A DNA stretch of 18,783 nt from an uncultured Oscillospiraceae bacterium (GTDB taxonomy: Bacteria; Bacillota; Clostridia; Oscillospirales; Oscillospiraceae), in contig CAKTOH010000027.1 of assembly GCA_934589705.1 (NCBI GenBank), forward strand, positions 1 through 18,783, written 5' to 3'. Positions 15,433 through 18,783 of the stretch are shown here, in pieces. Position numbers and translations under genes: made by a program. Positions within the stretch are counted from its first letter, which is position 1; every line of letters begins with the position of its first letter. The notes beneath the pieces were generated by a model. That model saw nothing but the letters and a program-made list of their open reading frames with translations. It did no database searches and had not been told where the DNA came from.

Positions 15433-16290
15433 TCAAAAATCCGGAATAAACCCACGATCTGCCGACTCTGCCTCCTGGGTGAAGCCCTCCAGGTCATTCA
15501 GGTACATCCAGCTGAGCACCGCCTGGTATTCCTCCTCCGTCACCCGGCGGTCAAAGGGGGCGGGAAGATTCCCCATGGGGGTGTACTGGCGCATAAGGCT
15601 GACCAGCACCTGCCCGGGGGCGAAGGTCTCCCCAATCCAGTCCAGCACCCGCAGAGAGTTGTCCACATGTCCGGGGAGAATCAGATGCCGAATCACCGTG
15701 CCCCGGACAAGCCGCTCCCCCTGCCATTGAGGCGCGCCGGTCTGTCGCACCATTTCCCGGATGGCATCCTGAGCCCGGGGAAAGTAGTCCGGCGCGCCGG
15801 AAAGGGCGGCGGCCAGCGCACCGTCCGCGTACTTGAAATCGGGCAGGTAGATGTCGATCTTCCCCTCCAGCTCCCGGAGGGTTTCCACCCGCTCATAGCC
15901 GCCGCAGTTGCACACCACCGGCACCGGGATCTTCGGCTCCAGGGCAGGCAGGATGGTGGGAAGGAATTGGGTGGGGGTGACCAGATCGATGTTCTCCGCC
16001 CCCTGGGCGATCAGGTCTTCAAAAATCTGGCGCAGTCCGGCGGAATCAGTGGGCTTTCCCACGGGGCCGCCGCTGATGGCGGCGTTCTGGCAGTATTTGC
16101 AGCCCAGGGTGCAGCCGCCGAAGAACAGGGCGCCGCTGCCCCCGGAGCCTGCCAGAACCGGCTCTTCCCACATATGGCGCATGGTTTTGGCCACCAGGGC
16201 GGTGGCGGGGCAGCCGCAGAAGCCGGTTTCACCGGCGGCTCGGTTTACGCCGCATTCTCTGGGGCACAGGCGGCAGTTGGTGTAGTCCAT
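15433..16290 (-). CDS. PflX-like radical SAM protein
   Basis: A 285-residue radical SAM protein. The radical SAM cluster motif is GGCTLGCKYCQN (Cys60-x3-Cys64-x2-Cys67). It is preceded by a second cysteine-rich N-terminus, CRLCPRECGVNR...GFCGC (Cys6, 9, 13, 25, 27), the mark of the PflX family (COG1313), whose members resemble pyruvate formate-lyase-activating enzyme but have mostly unknown substrates. GGSGALFFGGC, LVTPTQFLP and VRGTVIRHLILPGHVDNS are further conserved blocks. The minus-strand ATG at 16290 is preceded by AAGGATG. No glycyl radical enzyme is nearby to suggest a substrate. It is convergent with the SGNH gene and divergent from the GNAT gene. Confidence 0.88.
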   Translation of the reverse strand: MDYTNCRLCPRECGVNRAAGETGFCGCPATALVAKTMRHMWEEPVLAGSGGSGALFFGGCTLGCKYCQNAAISGGPVGKPTDSAGLRQIFEDLIAQGAENIDLVTPTQFLPTILPALEPKIPVPVVCNCGGYERVETLRELEGKIDIYLPDFKYADGALAAALSGAPDYFPRAQDAIREMVRQTGAPQWQGERLVRGTVIRHLILPGHVDNSLRVLDWIGETFAPGQVLVSLMRQYTPMGNLPAPFDRRVTEEEYQAVLSWMYLNDLEGFTQEAESADRGFIPDF

Positions 16291-16380
16291 GAAAACACAT
16301 CCTTGTGATGAAATCTGATTTTTGGAAGGAAGGGGTTGTCTCGTTAAGTGCCCCTATGGGTCAACATAGCCAAAATATGC

Positions 16381-16405
16381 AATGTCACTGGTTCGCAATG
16401 ACATG
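16381..16405. repeat. Fragment of the MITE-like repeat family
   Basis: On the minus strand this reads CATGTCATTGCGAACCAGTG, matching the left end of the 15031-15202 element (CATGTCATTGCGAGGCAGTG) at all but two positions. It is a solo end in the radical SAM-GNAT intergenic region. Confidence 0.5.
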
Positions 16406-16474
16406 CGCTTTTCGGTACTGCCCGCCGGGGGCAGGGTTATCATAGCAGGGTTTGGGGTTTTTCTCAAGCCCTGC

Positions 16475-16503
16475 TTTACCTTTCGGCGGATTTATGGTAC
16501 ACT
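16475..16503 (+). promoter_or_regulatory. Promoter of the GNAT-rlmD operon
   Basis: TTTACC (16475-16480), a 17-bp spacer, then TACACT (16498-16503), 32 bp before the GNAT start codon. An imperfect hairpin GCAGGG...CCCTGC (16445-16474) lies immediately upstream. Confidence 0.5.
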
Positions 16504-16535
16504 GATCTAAATGATCACTAAGGGAGAGACGTACC

Positions 16536-17003
16536 ATGGAAATTCGCATGGCAAGGCCGGAGGACATTCCGGGGCTTACCGACCTGCTTTTGCAGGTGGG
16601 GGAGGTTCACCACAAAATCCGCCCGGACTTGTTCCGTGCCGGCGCTCAGAAATACGACGAGAAAGCGCTGACGGAAATATTGAAAGACCCCAACCGGCCG
16701 ATTTTCGCCGCGGTGGAGGACGGAAGGCTTCTGGGCTACTGCTTCTGCGTCCTGGAGATCACCCGTAACAACCCGGTGCTCATGGATCAGAAAAGCCTGT
16801 ATATCGACGATCTGTGCGTGGACGAGAATGTCCGGGGCAAGCATGTGGGAGCGAGGCTCTACGATTTCGCCGTGGATTACGCCAAAAAAATCGGCTGCGA
16901 CAGCCTGACCCTGAACGTCTGGTGCGGCAACGACAGCGCCATGAAGTTTTATGAAAGCCGGGGGCTGAAGCAGCGGAACATTCACATGGAGGCCAGACTC
17001 TGA
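16536..17003 (+). CDS. GNAT-family N-acetyltransferase
   Basis: A 155-residue protein with the GCN5-related fold: an N-terminal IRMARPEDIPGLTDLLLQV, central GRLLGYCFC strand, and the acetyl-CoA-binding motif LYIDDLCVDENVRGKHVGARLYDFAVDYAKKIGC (R-x-x-x-V-G loop around residues 109-114), followed by LNVWCGNDSAMKFYESRGLKQRNIHME, the typical NxxAxxFYxxxGF-type end. ATG 16536 has AAGGGAGAG upstream. It overlaps the rlmD start by one base. The acetyl acceptor cannot be predicted; protein N-terminal or small-molecule acetylation are both possible. Confidence 0.9.
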   Translation: MEIRMARPEDIPGLTDLLLQVGEVHHKIRPDLFRAGAQKYDEKALTEILKDPNRPIFAAVEDGRLLGYCFCVLEITRNNPVLMDQKSLYIDDLCVDENVRGKHVGARLYDFAVDYAKKIGCDSLTLNVWCGNDSAMKFYESRGLKQRNIHMEARL

Positions 17004-18631
17004 TGCTGGAAAAGAACGGAATTTATGAGGCGGTGGTCACAGACTACACCGCCGAAGGGCAGGGCATCGCCCATGTGGAGGGCTGCGCCGTGTTCCTGCC
17101 CAACGCCATCGCCGGGGAGCGGGTGCGGCTGCGCATCGAGTATCCCCGGAAAACCTGGGCATCGGGAAAAATCCTGGAAATCCTGGAAAAATCCCCCCAC
17201 CGGGTGAATCGGGAGTGTCCCGTCGCCAAGCTGTGCGGCGGCTGCGATTTCTGGCACATGGACTATGAAGAGGAGACCCGGCTGAAGGCGGAGCGGGTGA
17301 AGACCTGCCTGAACCGACTGGCCGGGGAAAATCTGACGGAAGTGCCCATTCTGGCCGCCCCCGACTGCCGGGGCTACCGGAACAAGGCTCAGTATCCCGT
17401 GGCGGCGAAGAAGGGCAAAGCCTTCGCCGGCTTCTACCGCTCCGGCACCCATCAGGTGGTGGAAAACAAAAGCTGCCGGATTCTGCCTCCGGAAACCGAC
17501 GCGGTGAAGGATGCGGTGATTGATTATGTAAACCAGTATCGGGTGTCCGTCTACGACGAGGCCAGCCATACCGGCCTGCTGCGGCATATTTACGTCCGCC
17601 GGGGGGCGGTCAGCGGTCAGATTCTGGTGTGCCTGGTGTGCAACGGGGAGAAGCTTCCCAGGGCGGAGACTCTGCTGGAGCGGCTGAAAAAGATCCCCGG
17701 CTTTACCACGCTGGTTCTCAGCGTGAACACGAAAAAGGGCAACGCTGTCCTGGGGGACAAATTCGTGACCCTTTTCGGCCCGGGGTATATTGAGGATACC
17801 CTGTGCGGCCTGCGCTTCCGGCTGTCTCCCCGGTCGTTCTACCAAGTGAACCACGACCAGGCCCAGCGGCTTTACGAAACCGCCATTTCCCTGGCAAAAA
17901 TTACGAAATCCGACACGGTTCTCGATCTGTACTGCGGGGTGGGCACCATTACCCTGGCCATGGCCGGGGCGGCGGGGAAGGTCATCGGCGTGGAGGTCAT
18001 CCCCCAGGCGGTGGAGGACGCCAGGGACAACGCCCGGCGCAACGGCATCGAGAATGCGGAATTTTTCTGCGGCGATGCAGGCCAGGCGGCGCTGACCCTG
18101 GAAGCCCAGGGGGTGCATCCGGATGTGGCGGTGGTTGACCCGCCCCGGAAGGGGCTGAACGCCGACACCATCGAGGCCCTGTCCCGGATGGCTCCCCGGC
18201 GGATCGTCTACGTCTCCTGCGACCCGGCGACCCTTGCCCGGGACGTGGCATTGCTGAAGGAACGGGGCTACGCCCTCCGATCCGCCACCGCCGCCGATCT
18301 GTTCCCCAGATGCGCCCATGTGGAGACGGTTGTCTTGCTTTCCAAGGGTGAGGTCGACTCGAAAAAGATTCGGGTTGAGTTCTCTTTAGAAGATATGGAT
18401 ATGTCCGAATTTCAAGATGGGGCAACCTACACGCAGATCAAGGACTATGTACTGGAACATAGCGGATTAAAGGTATCAAACCTGTATATCTCACAGATTA
18501 AGCGGAAATGTGGGATTGAGGTTGGTAAGAACTACAATCTGCCGAAGTCCGAAGATTCCAGACAGCCTCTGTGTCCACCGGAAAAAGAGAAAGCAATCCG
18601 AGAAGCATTCAAATATTTTGGGATGATATAA
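17003..18631 (+). CDS. rlmD: RlmD-type 23S rRNA (uracil-C5)-methyltransferase with an extra C-terminal tail
   Basis: SAM-dependent m5U methylation of 23S rRNA. Residues 1-60 form a TRAM domain. Cys72-x5-Cys78-x2-Cys81 and Cys158 are the 4Fe-4S ligands; DLYCGVGTITLAMA binds SAM; VVDPPRKGL follows; YVSCDPATLARD holds the catalytic Cys406, and HVETVVLL holds the general base Glu441. Family members end within a few residues of that point. Here the frame continues for about 95 residues (GEVDSKKIRVEFSLEDMDMS ... EAFKYFGMI). This part is clearly AT-richer with different codon choice (many AAA, GAT, TTA). I recognise it as a tail found at element-interrupted rlmD genes in Clostridia. The methyltransferase part looks intact. 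ATG at 17003 overlaps the GNAT stop. Confidence 0.92.
   Translation: MLEKNGIYEAVVTDYTAEGQGIAHVEGCAVFLPNAIAGERVRLRIEYPRKTWASGKILEILEKSPHRVNRECPVAKLCGGCDFWHMDYEEETRLKAERVKTCLNRLAGENLTEVPILAAPDCRGYRNKAQYPVAAKKGKAFAGFYRSGTHQVVENKSCRILPPETDAVKDAVIDYVNQYRVSVYDEASHTGLLRHIYVRRGAVSGQILVCLVCNGEKLPRAETLLERLKKIPGFTTLVLSVNTKKGNAVLGDKFVTLFGPGYIEDTLCGLRFRLSPRSFYQVNHDQAQRLYETAISLAKITKSDTVLDLYCGVGTITLAMAGAAGKVIGVEVIPQAVEDARDNARRNGIENAEFFCGDAGQAALTLEAQGVHPDVAVVDPPRKGLNADTIEALSRMAPRRIVYVSCDPATLARDVALLKERGYALRSATAADLFPRCAHVETVVLLSKGEVDSKKIRVEFSLEDMDMSEFQDGATYTQIKDYVLEHSGLKVSNLYISQIKRKCGIEVGKNYNLPKSEDSRQPLCPPEKEKAIREAFKYFGMI
18317..18340 (+). other. Candidate attachment site of an integrative element in the rlmD 3' end
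   Basis: CATGTGGAGACGGTTGTCTTG encodes HVETVVL, the last conserved motif of RlmD; base composition shifts just after it. In streptococci ICEs are known to integrate at the corresponding rumA site, CACRTGGAGTGCGT. The similarity of position and sequence suggests the same kind of target. The second att site is outside the window. Confidence 0.4.
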
Positions 18632-18655
18632 CATCCCGTAAAATGGAGGTTTCTT

Positions 18656-18783
18656 ATGGATAGATTGATTTCTTGTAAGTTTAACATGGATACCGCTTGT
18701 GTGGAACTGAAATTCTTTGATGGTAGTATGATTGCGATTGATACGATTGCGGTTGAGAACGAGGTTGCCGACAATATGTATCA
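18656..18783 (+). CDS. Small ICE-associated protein (DUF6061-like), 5' part only
   Basis: ATG 18656, with GGAGG at 18645-18649, opens a frame that runs off the window after 42 complete codons: MDRLISCKFNMDTACVELKF ... IAVENEVADNMY. I recognise this as the start of a small protein family (DUF6061) of unknown function that accompanies Tn1549/Tn916-like conjugative elements in Clostridia. No domain with a known activity is visible. It is AT-richer than the upstream chromosome, as is the rlmD tail 24 bp before it, and supports an element starting here. Confidence 0.7.
   Translation, partial: MDRLISCKFNMDTACVELKFFDGSMIAIDTIAVENEVADNMY

Noticed and set aside
15153..15449. Short open frames (about 67-70 codons) around the terminator-like hairpin and orphan repeat
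   Set aside because: They cross the palindromes, terminator and orphan repeat, have no ribosome site, and one merely reproduces the translated CRISPR repeat pattern.
16982..18319. Minus-strand frame of 445 codons opposite rlmD
   Set aside because: Antisense shadow of a high-GC gene; the + strand encodes all RlmD motifs.

Overview
The window reads as chromosome of a fairly high-GC member of the Clostridia, most likely the Oscillospiraceae/Ruminococcaceae side. This is inferred from gene content, strong AGGAGG ribosome sites, the type I-C repeat family and the intergenic repeat families; no rRNA or other taxonomic marker is present. The core is a complete-looking type I-C CRISPR-Cas locus in the order cas3-cas5c-cas8c(with internal cas11c)-cas7c-cas4-cas1-cas2-array, all on the + strand (about 1.4-12.2 kb). 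cas3 carries an in-frame amber stop at a position where the family normally has Trp, so the adaptation genes (cas4, cas1, cas2), the Cascade genes and the pre-crRNA nuclease (Cas5c) are intact while the nuclease-helicase is split between its HD/Walker A half and its DEAD-box half.

Layout. 1-1.3 kb: a partial minus-strand lipoprotein with a SnoaL/NTF2-like domain and a divergent HxlR-family regulator. Between them lie a 16-bp palindrome and two 25-bp-spaced direct repeats that look like the regulator's operator. A terminator and two further hairpins follow the regulator. 1.4-9.24 kb: the cas operon, with genes abutting or overlapping. 9.24-9.98 kb: non-coding DNA holding about four tandem units of roughly 105 bp with hairpins that co-vary between units, a palindromic intergenic repeat and the CRISPR leader. 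9976-12150: an array of 33 repeats and 32 spacers; the first 31 repeats are identical and the distal ones decay.

12.2-14.9 kb: a strong promoter and a ~200-nt untranslated leader precede an MBOAT O-acyltransferase and an SGNH-like membrane-anchored protein, a typical pair for O-acylating a cell-envelope polysaccharide. 14.9-15.43 kb: a gene-free nest of inverted repeats. It contains a perfectly duplicated 34-bp palindrome flanking a MITE-like element, a terminator-like hairpin, and a solitary degenerate CRISPR repeat 3.2 kb from the array whose stem keeps a compensatory base change. 15.43-16.29 kb (minus): a PflX-like radical SAM protein. 16.5-18.6 kb: a GNAT acetyltransferase overlapping an RlmD-type 23S rRNA uracil methyltransferase. 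The rlmD reading frame continues past its catalytic C-terminal motif into an AT-richer ~95-residue tail, followed by the start of a small gene I recognise from integrative conjugative elements. I read this as the left edge of an ICE inserted in the 3' end of rlmD, with the rest beyond the window.

The observations I would check first are the amber cas3 in an otherwise well-kept locus, the structured tandem repeats between cas2 and the leader, the orphan repeat, and the rlmD-ICE junction. Most of the coding capacity belongs to known families; I did not find a clearly unprecedented protein system.
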